A DNA stretch of 64,000 nucleotides from Geothrix rubra. Its GTDB lineage: Bacteria > Acidobacteriota > Holophagae > Holophagales > Holophagaceae. Under the pieces are notes generated by a model. That model saw nothing but the letters and a program-made list of their open reading frames with translations. It did no database searches and was not told the origin of the DNA. Where the stretch lies: assembly GCF_030268065.1 (NCBI RefSeq), contig NZ_BSDD01000001.1, positions 868,001 to 932,000 of the forward strand, read 5' to 3'. Of the stretch, positions 18,862-28,043 are shown piece after piece; position 1 is the first letter of the stretch, and every line of letters begins with the position of its first letter. A program made the position numbers and the translations under genes.

Positions 18862-19758
18862 ATGAAGCCGACCTCCGCGTCCCCTGCCCCCTCCGCCGCC
18901 CGGCAGGCCGGTCTCTGGGCCCTGGCCGCCCTCATCATGCTGGGGTCCATCGTCTTCCAGCGCCTGACCGGGCCGACCCATCCCCTGCGGGGCGCCTTCA
19001 CGGTCCAGGGGGAGACCTTCCGCTACCGCCTCTCCCGCAGCGGGGACAGCGGCCGCGACGAGCGCCTCGCCCTGCCGGATCCCGGCCCCGGGGTGCGGGG
19101 GACCCTCGCCTATCGCCGCTTCCGCACGGCGGATCCGCTCACCACCGTCCCCCTCGTGCCCGAGCAGCGCGAGGGCAAGGCCGAACTGGCCGCCCGCCTG
19201 CCCCGCCAGCCCGCCGCCGGCAAGCTGGAGTACCGCCTGCGCCTGGACACGCCCGGCGGGCCCCTGCGGATCCCCTCGGACGGAAGCGCCGTCGTCATCC
19301 GGTTCAAGGATCCCGTCCCCGGCCCCCTGCTGGCCGCCCACGTCCTCCTCATGTTCCTCGGCGTGCTGATCGGCGTCCGGGCCGGACTCGCCGCCCTGGT
19401 CCACGGCCCGGACATGCGGGGCCTGGCCTGGACCACCCTGGCCGCCCTCACCCTGGGCGGGCTGGTCCTCGGCCCCTTCGTCCAGAAGCATGCCTTCGGC
19501 GCCTACTGGACGGGCTTCCCCTTCGGCGGCGACCTCACGGACAACAAGACCCTCCTCATGTGGGGCGCCTGGGCCCTGGCCTGCGGCCTCCTTCTCGTCA
19601 CGAAGCGGCACGGGCCGCGGCGCCTGGCCCTGGGCCTCGCCGCCCTGGTGATGCTGGGGGTCTACCTCGTGCCCCACAGTGCCCGCGGCAGCGAGCTGGA
19701 CTACGGCAAGCTGGATCGCGGCCTGGATCCGTCCAGGGCCGTGGTGACGGGCCGCTGA
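18862..19758 (+). CDS. Hypothetical membrane protein
   Basis: 298 residues. One N-terminal helix (residues ~16-32), a ~110-residue extracytoplasmic beta-rich domain (FTVQGETFRYRLSRSGDSG onward), then about four membrane helices (from ~150). A soluble segment FWTGFPFGGDLTDNKT-like (YWTGFPFGGDLTDNKTLLMW) lies between helices. No family recognised. It points towards the copper operon on the other strand. Confidence 0.72.
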   Translation: MKPTSASPAPSAARQAGLWALAALIMLGSIVFQRLTGPTHPLRGAFTVQGETFRYRLSRSGDSGRDERLALPDPGPGVRGTLAYRRFRTADPLTTVPLVPEQREGKAELAARLPRQPAAGKLEYRLRLDTPGGPLRIPSDGSAVVIRFKDPVPGPLLAAHVLLMFLGVLIGVRAGLAALVHGPDMRGLAWTTLAALTLGGLVLGPFVQKHAFGAYWTGFPFGGDLTDNKTLLMWGAWALACGLLLVTKRHGPRRLALGLAALVMLGVYLVPHSARGSELDYGKLDRGLDPSRAVVTGR

Positions 19759-19768
19759 GGCGCGCCGT

Positions 19769-20767
19769 TCAGGGGCCCAGGCGCAGGGACGAAGTCGCCA
19801 CCTGGTAGGCGACCACCAGGGCGAACAGGCCGAAGGCCAGGAGCGCGGCCAGCACCAGGCGGCGCTGCAGGGCGGGCAGGGCCGCGGCGAGGCTGGCCCG
19901 GCGGCGGAAGGGCATGAGGGCCCCGGTGCCCAGGCCCGCGATGCCGCCGCCGAGCAGGGTTCCGTAGAGCAGGTAGCCCACGTGGCCGTACTCCGCCTGG
20001 AGGCAGCAGAAGGGGCAGTGGTGGGTGGGCAGCTCGTAGAGGTAGACGGAGACGAAGGAGACGAGGGAGGCGGTCCCCGCCAGGAAGGCCAGGCCGCTGA
20101 GGAGGCCGAAGGCGTAGCCCCCCCGGCCCGTCCGGAGTAACACGCCGCCCGCGACGAAGAGGGCCCCCAGCACCGCGGCGAGGACGGCCATGGCAGTCCG
20201 CTCCGGCCAGGCGGCGAGGTCCCCGGCCAGGCCGCCCTGCCCCTGGCTGAAGAGGCTCCCGCAGCAGGAGGTGATGACCTCGGCCCGGAGCCCGGTGAAG
20301 TACCGGAAGGCGAGGAAGGCCTCGACCCACACCAGGGGGGCCAGCACCAGGAGGAAGGCGTACTTCGCACGGATCAGGGGGTAGTCGTAGCCGCGGGTGT
20401 CGGCGTGGTTCAGGATGAGCCACACGCCGGCCAGCAGGCAGTTGGCGACCTTCAGCAGGAGCGTGGCGTACCCGCCGGGGGCGGCGTTCAGCGTCCCGGC
20501 CGCGCACATGGCTCCGGCGAAGCGGCCGTGGAGGCCGTCGGCGGTGAAGACGAAGAGGAAGAGGGAGACCACCTCCGCGGCCAGGGCGAAGGCCACGAGG
20601 GTGGACACCAGGTAGGTCTCCCGCTCCAGGGCCAGCTGCAGGTCGCTGCCGCTCCGGAGGTCCCAGCGCCGCAGGATGCGCAGCCCGAAGCCCGCGGCCA
20701 GGGCCAGGAAGGCCGCCACGAGGGCCGAGGCCGCCAGGAGCGCCAGGACGCCGGGCTGCTGGATCAC
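19769..20767 (-). CDS. Polytopic membrane protein of the copper/ABC operon
   Basis: 332 residues with about eight membrane helices. Start GTG 20767 overlaps the ATPase stop as GTGA. A Cys/His-rich loop reads ELPTHHCPFCCLQAEYGHVGY near residue 255, which could bind copper, and a pair of Cys lies in VITSCCGSLFSQ. No family recognised. As the last gene of the NosL/SCO/ABC operon it may work with the transporter in the inner membrane (inference). Confidence 0.72.
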   Translation of the reverse strand: MIQQPGVLALLAASALVAAFLALAAGFGLRILRRWDLRSGSDLQLALERETYLVSTLVAFALAAEVVSLFLFVFTADGLHGRFAGAMCAAGTLNAAPGGYATLLLKVANCLLAGVWLILNHADTRGYDYPLIRAKYAFLLVLAPLVWVEAFLAFRYFTGLRAEVITSCCGSLFSQGQGGLAGDLAAWPERTAMAVLAAVLGALFVAGGVLLRTGRGGYAFGLLSGLAFLAGTASLVSFVSVYLYELPTHHCPFCCLQAEYGHVGYLLYGTLLGGGIAGLGTGALMPFRRRASLAAALPALQRRLVLAALLAFGLFALVVAYQVATSSLRLGP

Positions 20768-21483
20768 GCCGATGCCTTCCCGCAGAGGCGACCGTCCCGC
20801 AGCTCGTGGGTGGCATCCACCAGCGGGGAGTCGTAGACCAGAGGATCGTGGCTGGCGATGAGCAGGGTCCGGCCGCCCTCCTTGAAGGTGCCCATGAGGG
20901 CCATGAAGGCCTCCGACAGGTGGCTGTCCAGGTGGGCGGTGGGCTCGTCGGCGATGAGCACGGCCGGATCGTTGACGAGGGCGCGGGCGATGGCGACCCG
21001 CTGCAGCTCGCCCCCGGAGAGCCGGTCGATGGGCTCCCGGGCGTGGCGGGAGAGGCCGAAGCGCTCCAGCAGCTCCCCGGCCCGGCGGCGCAGGGCGGCG
21101 GGGTCGCCCCCCAGGGGATAGGCCGGCAGCATGACGTTCTCCAGGGTGGAGACCCCCTTGATGAGGTTGAAGTGCTGGAAGATGAACCCGAAGGTGGCGC
21201 GGCGGATCTCCGTGAGGAAGCGCTCCGGCAGGCTGGTGATCTCCAGGGCCCCGCCCGCCGCCGGCAGGCCCGCAGCCTTGACGCCGCGGAGGTGGATGCG
21301 CCCGGAGCTGGGCCGGGCCATGCACCCGACCAACGAGAGCAGCGTGGTCTTGCCCGAGCCGCTGGGCCCCTTCAGGACCGTGAGCCTGCCCCGCTCGATG
21401 GCCAGGCTGACGCCGTCCACGGCGGTGTAGGCGTTGGGCCGTCCCGCGTGGTAGGTCTTGGTGACGTTCGCGACCTCGATCAT
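20764..21483 (-). CDS. ABC transporter ATP-binding protein (MacB/LolD type)
   Basis: 239 residues from ATG 21483. Walker A GPSGSGKTTLLSLVG, Q-loop in FGFIFQHFNLI, signature LSGGELQRVAIARAL, Walker B AVLIADEPTAHLD, and switch His in IASHD are all present. This subclass pairs with FtsX-like permeases and usually exports or moves envelope substrates. The permease gene is 2 bp upstream. Confidence 0.93.
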   Translation of the reverse strand: MIEVANVTKTYHAGRPNAYTAVDGVSLAIERGRLTVLKGPSGSGKTTLLSLVGCMARPSSGRIHLRGVKAAGLPAAGGALEITSLPERFLTEIRRATFGFIFQHFNLIKGVSTLENVMLPAYPLGGDPAALRRRAGELLERFGLSRHAREPIDRLSGGELQRVAIARALVNDPAVLIADEPTAHLDSHLSEAFMALMGTFKEGGRTLLIASHDPLVYDSPLVDATHELRDGRLCGKASA

Positions 21484-21485
21484 GG

Positions 21486-22622
21486 TCAGGACCTCATGGC
21501 CGCGTCGGGATCCACGGTGGCAGCCCGCCAGCCGGGGATGAGGGTGGCGGCCGTGTAGGGCACCACCGCCAGGAGGAAGAGGAGCGAGAGCTGGTAGCCG
21601 TCCACGACGGGCACCAGGCGGTACCGCGGGTAGAGCACCGACCAGCCCTTCAGGGCCCCCTCGAAGAGCGGCGCGGAGAAGAGGAACACATGGCCGTAGG
21701 CCAGCACGCAGCCCGAGAGGAAGGCCGTCAGCGAGACGGCGAGGCCCTCCAGGAGCTTCAGCAGGAGGACGTCCGAGGTCTCCCAGCCGATGGACTTCAG
21801 GATGCCGATCTCCCGCCGCTCTTCCGCGGAGAGGCCGGCCGCCCGGTCCCAGGCGAAGATGGCGAAGCACAGCACCGCGATCATCAGCACCGCCACCAGG
21901 AGCCCGCCCCGCCAGTCGAAGATGGCGTCGTAGGTCCGCAGGATCTCGCTGTGCAGGATGGGACGCGCCTCGGGGTAGCGCTCGGCGATCTTGGCGGCGA
22001 GGGTGGGCAGTTCCCGGGGATTGGCCACGTCCACCGCCAGATCGGTGGCCTGGTCCGGGGGCAGGCCGAAGAGGGTCTGGAAGTCCTCCCGGGGCAGCAG
22101 CAGCAGGTCCGAGGCCACCAGCTCGGAGTCCGAAGACAGGATCCCCTGCACGGTGAGGAGCAGGGGGAGGTTGTCGTGGCCGCGGAGGGTGATGAGGTCG
22201 CCCTCCTTCACCCGGAGGATCCGCGCGGCCCCGGCGCCGATCCGCGCGGAGCCCGCCGGCAGGGCCGCATCCTCGGAGGCCTGCACCGTGAAGTTGGCCC
22301 CGAAGGCCCCGTCGTAGTAGTAGCCCCACCAGCGGGGACGCACGGATCGCACGCCCCGGAGGCCCCGCACCCAGTCCGCCCAGGCCAGGGGCACCAGGTC
22401 CTGGCGCCCGGCGAGGGTCCGCTGGACCACGAGGCCCGGCGCGTCCGCCAGCACCTGGTGGGCCTCCCGCTTCACCGCCTGGGTGAAGAAGACCAGCGAG
22501 GCCGCCACGAACACCACCAGGGTGTAGACCCCCAGCAGCGCGGCGTTCCGTCCCTTCCGCCGCAGGAGCGAGGCCAGGGCGAAATCAAGGATGCTTCGGG
22601 TTCGGCGCAGGGTGCCAGGCAT
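21486..22622 (-). CDS. FtsX/MacB-type ABC permease
   Basis: 378 residues. N-terminal helix after an RRKGRN basic patch, a large periplasmic domain (about residues 55-235), then three helices at the C-terminus; the cytoplasmic loop AEERREIGILKSIGWETSDV is the FtsX-permease coupling motif. Partner of the ATPase downstream. Its start lies inside the 3' end of the small upstream gene (38-bp overlap). Confidence 0.9.
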   Translation of the reverse strand: MPGTLRRTRSILDFALASLLRRKGRNAALLGVYTLVVFVAASLVFFTQAVKREAHQVLADAPGLVVQRTLAGRQDLVPLAWADWVRGLRGVRSVRPRWWGYYYDGAFGANFTVQASEDAALPAGSARIGAGAARILRVKEGDLITLRGHDNLPLLLTVQGILSSDSELVASDLLLLPREDFQTLFGLPPDQATDLAVDVANPRELPTLAAKIAERYPEARPILHSEILRTYDAIFDWRGGLLVAVLMIAVLCFAIFAWDRAAGLSAEERREIGILKSIGWETSDVLLLKLLEGLAVSLTAFLSGCVLAYGHVFLFSAPLFEGALKGWSVLYPRYRLVPVVDGYQLSLLFLLAVVPYTAATLIPGWRAATVDPDAAMRS

Positions 22623-22914
22623 GGGGACTCGTCAGGTGCGGGGGTGGGGCGACCAGGGTGCCGGAGGGGAAGTGCTCGAGGGCCGTGGGATGGTCCTGGA
22701 AGGGCGTGTGGAGGTCAGCCAGGGCGGGATTCCGGGTGTAGCGCGCCTCGGTGAACAGGCAGAGGTCCGTGAGCCGCAGTTCGGCGACCCAGCGCCGGCA
22801 CTCCGCCACCCCCGGATCAACCCCACGGCCCGCCCGCCGGGCGTAGACGAGCATCGCCAGGAAGAGGCCGAGCTGCAGGGCCAGGAGCCCCAGGAAGAGG
22901 TCGGAACGCCTCAC
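22585..22914 (-). CDS. Small single-pass membrane protein
   Basis: 109 residues. GTG 22914 overlaps the NosL stop as GTGA. One N-terminal helix (DLFLGLLALQLGLFLAMLVYARR), then a mostly extracytoplasmic tail with WVAELRLTDLCLFTEARYTR and a His/Pro-rich end. Not recognised. Its place between NosL and the ABC permease suggests a part in the same copper-related machinery. Confidence 0.65.
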   Translation of the reverse strand: MRRSDLFLGLLALQLGLFLAMLVYARRAGRGVDPGVAECRRWVAELRLTDLCLFTEARYTRNPALADLHTPFQDHPTALEHFPSGTLVAPPPHLTSPHAWHPAPNPKHP

Positions 22915-23378
22915 GGCAGCGACCGCAGCACGGCCGCGGTGACCTCGCCGAACCGGAGGCTCCGCCGGCCCCGGTGGTCCTTCAGGAAGGCGGCGGCATC
23001 GCCGGCCTCCGCGAAGGGCACCAGCTCCCGGCCCATGGGGCCCGCCACGTCGCTGCCGATGACGAAGACGGCCCTGAATCCGTCCACGACCCGGAGGCTG
23101 TAGTAGTCCTTCACTTCGATGGCCGCCACGTCCGCGGGGGAACGGCCGGGCGCGTACCGCTTGAGGTCCAGGTAGGCCGTGAACAGGTCCTTGGGACCGT
23201 CGAAGGCGAGGGCGCTCCCGTCCTTGAAGCGCAGGACCGCCATCCAGTCGGGATACTTGGCCACGAACATGCCGCAGACCGGGCATTTCTCCCGGGCGGA
23301 GGGCGCCTGCCCCGCCGCCAGGGGCAGCGCCAGGATCGCCGCCGCCAGCCCGCCGTGCCACCTTCCCCTGCGCCCCAT
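22911..23378 (-). CDS. NosL-family copper-binding protein
   Basis: 155 residues from ATG 23378 with GGAGG upstream. Signal peptide, then the NosL-type copper motif CPVCGMFVAKYPDWMAVLRF near residue 32 and a C-terminal domain ending FGEVTAAVLRSLP. NosL delivers Cu(I) for nitrous-oxide reductase maturation; here no nosZ is present, so another copper acceptor is likely. Next to a cytochrome/binding-protein fusion and an ABC transporter. Confidence 0.88.
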   Translation of the reverse strand: MGRRGRWHGGLAAAILALPLAAGQAPSAREKCPVCGMFVAKYPDWMAVLRFKDGSALAFDGPKDLFTAYLDLKRYAPGRSPADVAAIEVKDYYSLRVVDGFRAVFVIGSDVAGPMGRELVPFAEAGDAAAFLKDHRGRRSLRFGEVTAAVLRSLP

Positions 23379-23395
23379 GAGGCACCTCCGTCCGG

Positions 23396-25057
23396 TCAAT
23401 GGATCACCCAGTCGCTCCGCTTCACCAGGACCGGCTGGGGCCCGGGGGTGAGCTGCATGACATAGCACCCCTTGGCGGCGTACCGCTGGCCGGGCCCGAA
23501 GCTGAGGCGCTCGTAGTCGGGCAGCACCCGGTCCTTCTGCATGCCGAGGGCATCCAGGAAGGCATCCCGGTAGTAGGAGCGGTCCATGTCCATGAGGGCC
23601 TGCTTGAGCACCTCCACCAGGGAGTACATCCGCGTGTAGATCCGCTCGGTGTTGTCCAGGGCCGTGAGCCCCGCCAGCAGGGAGTTGGCGTAGCGGGCGA
23701 ACTTCGGTTCGTCGGCCGGGGCACGGAACGGATAGGTGACGTAGGTCGAGGCCCGGGCGGCCTCGGGCAGCTCGCCCAGGCGCGGGCCCAGGAGGCCCGA
23801 GGCCATGAAGACCACCGGCAGCTGCGGCCCCGCCAGGGCGGCCAGGGCCGGATAGGCTCCAGGACCGTCCCAGAGGACCACGGCCACGCTCCCCTTCGCG
23901 GCCCATTCCCGGAGGGCCGCCTCCTGGAGGCCGCCGGCCGGAAGGCGGACCGTCTTCACGGGAGCCTTCCCGGCCTCCTGCCAGGCGAGGTCGAATCCCA
24001 TCGCCGCGGCCCGGGCCCGGGGCGAATCGGCCACGGCCTGGACGATGCGCCCGGGGTCCGCGCCCTCCGGGCGGCCAGCCAGAAAGCGGGCCGCGGCCTC
24101 CCCCTCCTGCCAGAGGCCCTTGGAGAAGTAGACGGTGTACCAGTCCGTGTCCGAGACAACCGGCAGGTCGGTGAGGGGGAAGAGGCAGGGGATCCCGCGG
24201 GTCTCGCAGAAGGTGTGGATGGGCTTCCAGTCGCCGTGGCTCATGCCCCCCAGCAGCGCGAAGACCGGCTCCCGGCGCTGGTGGGCCTCCAGCTGAGCGC
24301 CCCAGGTGGCGGGCGGCCCCGTGAGGCGCCAGCGGGCCAGCGTGATCTGCCGGTGGCTGAGGCTCATGTCCCGGCCCGAGGCGGACCGGTACATGCGGTT
24401 GCCGAAGCCCTGGGGCAGCCGGTTGTGGCTGGCGATGAAGTTGTCCAGGGGCACCCGCAGGGCCTCCTCCTCCGCGGCGGTCACGTCCGGCGTGAGGACC
24501 GTGGCGAAGCGGATCGTGGTGGCGGTGACGCCCGGGGAGACCTCGGCCGACAGGGTCCTGAGGTAGGCCACCAGGATCGCCATGTCCGCGGGGCTCAAGT
24601 CGTACCGGGGCATGACGTCGTTCAGGGTCCGCCCCAGGGGATCCACGCCCGTGCGGATGGCATCGGCCAGGGTCCCGTCGGTGTAGGCGGGTCGCCGCAG
24701 CTTGGACTGGGCCACGCCGGCCTCGATCCGCTCGGCCTCCGTGAGGCTGGGGAACTGCCAGAACTGGCGCTGGAAGAGCTTGGCCGCGGTGATGGGCGGG
24801 GTGGCCACGCCGCCCTCGTAGGACCCCATGCCGCTCCGCAGGTGGCAGTTGCGGCAGGTGAAGGCCGCCCCGGACACGGGCACGTCGCCCTTCACCACGC
24901 CCTGCAGGGGCTCGCCGGAGGGGAGGATCCCCTCCCGGTACATCCGCTCCCCCAGGGCGAGGATCTGGGCGCGGGACCGCTGCGGCGCCTGCCGCCTGGC
25001 GCCGGCGGACAGGGTGAGGCCCGCGGCCAGGGCCAGGGCGGCGGCCAGCGCCCTCAC
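23396..25057 (-). CDS. Cytochrome c domain fused to a periplasmic-binding-protein-like domain
   Basis: 553 residues from GTG 25057, which overlaps the SCO1 stop as GTGA; an ATG 21 bases earlier is possible. After the signal peptide, residues ~30-170 form a class I cytochrome c with heme site FTCRNCH and a possible Met ligand in DVMPRYDLSPADM. Residues ~180-550 resemble the type I periplasmic-binding fold of LivK/amino-acid receptors (FATVLTPDVTAAEEEAL, LLGGMSHGDWKPI). A heme plus ligand-sensing fusion like this is unusual. It may couple electron transfer with copper or ligand delivery. Confidence 0.8.
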   Translation of the reverse strand: MRALAAALALAAGLTLSAGARRQAPQRSRAQILALGERMYREGILPSGEPLQGVVKGDVPVSGAAFTCRNCHLRSGMGSYEGGVATPPITAAKLFQRQFWQFPSLTEAERIEAGVAQSKLRRPAYTDGTLADAIRTGVDPLGRTLNDVMPRYDLSPADMAILVAYLRTLSAEVSPGVTATTIRFATVLTPDVTAAEEEALRVPLDNFIASHNRLPQGFGNRMYRSASGRDMSLSHRQITLARWRLTGPPATWGAQLEAHQRREPVFALLGGMSHGDWKPIHTFCETRGIPCLFPLTDLPVVSDTDWYTVYFSKGLWQEGEAAARFLAGRPEGADPGRIVQAVADSPRARAAAMGFDLAWQEAGKAPVKTVRLPAGGLQEAALREWAAKGSVAVVLWDGPGAYPALAALAGPQLPVVFMASGLLGPRLGELPEAARASTYVTYPFRAPADEPKFARYANSLLAGLTALDNTERIYTRMYSLVEVLKQALMDMDRSYYRDAFLDALGMQKDRVLPDYERLSFGPGQRYAAKGCYVMQLTPGPQPVLVKRSDWVIH

Positions 25058-25632
25058 TGGATCCCCGCGTTGCGACATTCCTCGAGGAACTCGGAGGTGC
25101 TCATCAGGCCGAAGATGCGGGTCCAGGCGCCGCTGCGGGGCGTGCGGATGAGGGTCAAGGGGTAGTGGGACATCTTGTTGGGGATGTACGCATTGAACGC
25201 ATGCATGGCCCGGTCGATGTCCTCGCGCTTGCCGGTGAGGAAGGTCCAGCCCGGCCGGGCCCGGTAGCGCTTCAGGTACCCGCGCATGACCTTCGGCGTG
25301 TCATTCTCCGGGTCGATGGAGATGGACACCAGGCGGATGTCGGCACTCCGGGGCCCGAGGCGCTGCTGGAGGTTGGCGTAGCCCGCGGACAGCACCGGGC
25401 AGATGGTGGTGCAGGTGCCGAAGATGAAATCCAGGACCACCACCTTGTCCGAGGCGAGGAGGCTCCGGAGGGGCACCTTGGCCCCATCCTGATCCACCAG
25501 GGTCACGTCGGGCACGGCGTAGGCCTCCACGGTCCGCTTGTAGGGAGGCTCGGCCCCCAGGAGGGCCAGGCCCGCCAGCAGGGCCAGGGCCCCCGCCCGC
25601 ACGCCCCAGGTTCCGCCACGCACCGCCGCCAT
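25054..25632 (-). CDS. SCO1/SenC-family copper protein
   Basis: 192 residues from ATG 25632. Membrane anchor or signal (residues ~10-28), thioredoxin-like fold with the copper-binding pair CTTICP near residue 74 and a distal His in KMSHYPLTLI. SCO proteins insert copper into cytochrome oxidases or other cuproenzymes in the periplasm. ATG overlaps the NosL-like stop by one base, and the 3' end overlaps the next gene. Confidence 0.92.
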   Translation of the reverse strand: MAAVRGGTWGVRAGALALLAGLALLGAEPPYKRTVEAYAVPDVTLVDQDGAKVPLRSLLASDKVVVLDFIFGTCTTICPVLSAGYANLQQRLGPRSADIRLVSISIDPENDTPKVMRGYLKRYRARPGWTFLTGKREDIDRAMHAFNAYIPNKMSHYPLTLIRTPRSGAWTRIFGLMSTSEFLEECRNAGIQ

Positions 25633-26093
25633 CACTCCGCTCCTTCCTGCCGCAGGGCCTCGCGGGCCGCCTCGAATCCAGCCACCCGGCCGCCGTGCCG
25701 GCGCGCGAAGGCGCGGGCCTCCCCGGCGTCCGCGAAAGCCCAGGTGGCCGTCCGGGCCATGACGCCCGGGAGGTCGCCCCCGATCACCCAGGTGCAGGCC
25801 CGCGCCTCCACCAGGGTCCCCGGGTGGGCCCGGTCCGCCACGCGGAGGGCCCGCACGGGGCTCCCCTCGGGATGCTCCAGGGCCTCGAGGGCGCAGTGGA
25901 GGCTGCAGACGCCCGTATTGGAGCCGTCCTCCCGTTCCAGCAGCATCCGGCTGCGGGCGAAGCGGGTCCGATCCATGCCGCAAAGGCCACAGGCCTGGGG
26001 CGCCTCCACGGACAGCCCCCCCTTCGCGGCCCCGCGGCCCGTGGGACCGCCAGGGAGCAGGAGGCAGGCAAGGAACAGTCCGGCGGGGAACAT
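25632..26093 (-). CDS. NosL-like lipoprotein/periplasmic protein
   Basis: 153 residues. Signal peptide, then the copper-type motif ACGLCGMDRTRFARSRM near residue 36 and a C-terminal helix-sheet (ARTATWAFADAGEARAFA) related to NosL. The second NosL-like protein of this operon and its first gene. The upstream kelch gene ends 13 bp away, so the operon may start there or at its own promoter. Confidence 0.8.
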   Translation of the reverse strand: MFPAGLFLACLLLPGGPTGRGAAKGGLSVEAPQACGLCGMDRTRFARSRMLLEREDGSNTGVCSLHCALEALEHPEGSPVRALRVADRAHPGTLVEARACTWVIGGDLPGVMARTATWAFADAGEARAFARRHGGRVAGFEAAREALRQEGAE

Positions 26094-26105
26094 GCGAGGG
26101 GACTC

Positions 26106-27980
26106 CTAGTGGTACAGCTCGGCCGAGGCGAGATACCCGGCTCCGCCCACGCCCCCCACCACGAGGACGGCGCCGCCGGGCAGCAGCGTGGCGGTGTGGG
26201 TCTCCCGCTGGGTGGTCAGGCTCCCCGTGGAGGTGAAGACCCCCGTCCCGGGATCGAAGGTCTCGGCGCTCCCCAGCAGCGGCGCGGGATTGCCGACGCC
26301 GACGCCACCCGCCACCAGCACCTTGCCGCTGGGCAGCAGGGTGGCCGTGTGCCAGTAGGCGCGCACATCGAGGAGACTGCCCGTGGTGCTGAATCCCGTG
26401 GCGCTGGCGTAGATCTCCGCCGTGGCGCTGGTGGTGCCGCCCACCAGGAGCACCCGGCCATCGGGCAGGAGGGTGGCCGTGTGGTAGGCCCGGGGCGACG
26501 CCATGGATCCGGCCGTGGCGAAGGTGCCCGTGGCCGGGTCGTACAGCTCGGCGCTGGCGAGGTTGCTGGAGCGGTAGCCCCCCGCGATGAGGACCTTGCC
26601 GTTGGGCAGCAGCGTGGCCGTGTGGGTGGCCCGCGCCTCCAGGAGGCTGCCGGTGGGCGTGAAGGTGCCTGCGGCCGGATCGTAGAGCTCCGCCGTCAGG
26701 AAGAAGGAACCCAGATCCCGGCCCCCGGCGATGAGGACCTTGCCGCTGGGCAGCAGGGTGGCCGTGTGGGAGGCCCGGGCCGTGGTGAGGCTGCCCGTGG
26801 CCGTGAAGGTCCCGGTGGCCGGGTCGTAGAGCTCGGCGCTGCCCTGCACCACGCCGTAGGCGCTGCCGCCCGCGATGAGCACCCGGCCATCCTGGAGGAG
26901 GGTCGCGGTGTGGTACTGGCGGGGCGTGGTCATGCTCCCGGTGGCGGCGAAGGTGCCGCTGGCCGGGTCGTAGAGCTCCGCCGTGGCCAGGGCCGTGCCG
27001 TTGAAGCCGCCCGCGATGAGCACCTTCCCGTTGGCCAGCACGGTTGCCGTATGGAAGGATCGGCCGGTGGTCATGCTGCCGGTGGCGGCCGTGAAGGTGC
27101 CGGGCGCCGTGGCGGTCACGGTCAGCGTGGCCGCGGCGCTGGTGACGCTGCCCCCGTAGGTGTCCGTGACGGTGACCGTGAACGTGGCGCCGTTGTCGGT
27201 GGCGGTGGTGGCTGGCGTGGTGTAGGTGGTGGCGGTGGCTCCGGAGATGGCCACCCCGTTCCTCGACCACTGGTAGCCCAGGGTGCCCGTCCCCGACGCC
27301 GCCACCGTGAAGGAGGCCGTCTGCCCCGCCAGGACCGCCTGGCTGGCGGGCTGGGCGATGATGGCGGGAGCGACGGCAGCCACCGTGAGGTTCACGAGGG
27401 CCGAGGTGCTGCCCGCCGCGTTCGAGGCGGTCACGGTGTAGTCCTGGGCGGCGGCGACGGCGGTGGGGGTGCCCGAGATCACGCCGGTGACCGGGTCGAG
27501 GGCGAGGCCCGCGGGCAGCGCGGGCGCCACGGCATAGCCCGTGGGCGCCCCGCCCTTGCTGGTGGGCTGGTTCGGGGTGATGGCGGTGCCCACGGTGTAG
27601 GCCGCCGGGTTCTCCGAATAGGCGAGGCCCGCGGGCGCCGGGTCGGACACCGTGATCGTGAGGGACACGGTGGTCGAGCCGGCGGTGTTGGTGCCCGTCA
27701 CCGTGAAGGTGGCCGCCGCGGAGGCGGTGGTGGGCGTCCCGGTGATGATCCCCGTGGCGCCATCCATGGACAGCCCCGCCGGCAGCGCGGGGCTCACGGC
27801 GTACGAGGCGATCTTCCCCCCGGTGTTGGCGGGGGTGTTGGCGGGGATGGCCACACCCACGGTGTAGGTCGCCGGATTGCTGCTGTAGGCGAGCCCGCTC
27901 GGCGCCGATACGGCATCGACGCAGCCGATCGCCAGCGCGAGGACAGCGCATGCGAGCCATTGGATCCGGCGCCAAGGCAT
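26106..27980 (-). CDS. Kelch/Ig-like repeat lipoprotein
   Basis: 624 residues from ATG 27980 ([20 protein letters not shown]), chosen because GGAGAG lies upstream; an ATG 30 bases earlier is possible. Lipobox LAIGC. Then two putative-Ig (PIG-type) domains ([19 protein letters not shown] and [19 protein letters not shown]), an Ig-like domain ([15 protein letters not shown]), and C-terminal kelch repeats with GxVLIAGG every ~50 residues (about six or more). Surface-anchored beta-propeller, probably for adhesion or an extracellular partner. Confidence 0.82.
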   Translation of the reverse strand: MPWRRIQWLACAVLALAIGCVDAVSAPSGLAYSSNPATYTVGVAIPANTPANTGGKIASYAVSPALPAGLSMDGATGIITGTPTTASAAATFTVTGTNTAGSTTVSLTITVSDPAPAGLAYSENPAAYTVGTAITPNQPTSKGGAPTGYAVAPALPAGLALDPVTGVISGTPTAVAAAQDYTVTASNAAGSTSALVNLTVAAVAPAIIAQPASQAVLAGQTASFTVAASGTGTLGYQWSRNGVAISGATATTYTTPATTATDNGATFTVTVTDTYGGSVTSAAATLTVTATAPGTFTAATGSMTTGRSFHTATVLANGKVLIAGGFNGTALATAELYDPASGTFAATGSMTTPRQYHTATLLQDGRVLIAGGSAYGVVQGSAELYDPATGTFTATGSLTTARASHTATLLPSGKVLIAGGRDLGSFFLTAELYDPAAGTFTPTGSLLEARATHTATLLPNGKVLIAGGYRSSNLASAELYDPATGTFATAGSMASPRAYHTATLLPDGRVLLVGGTTSATAEIYASATGFSTTGSLLDVRAYWHTATLLPSGKVLVAGGVGVGNPAPLLGSAETFDPGTGVFTSTGSLTTQRETHTATLLPGGAVLVVGGVGGAGYLASAELYH

Positions 27981-28043
27981 GGGGGACTCTCCGGGTTGGG
28001 GTGTCTTCATCCTACAGGGTAGGGGCGGAGATGCGGTATGGCT

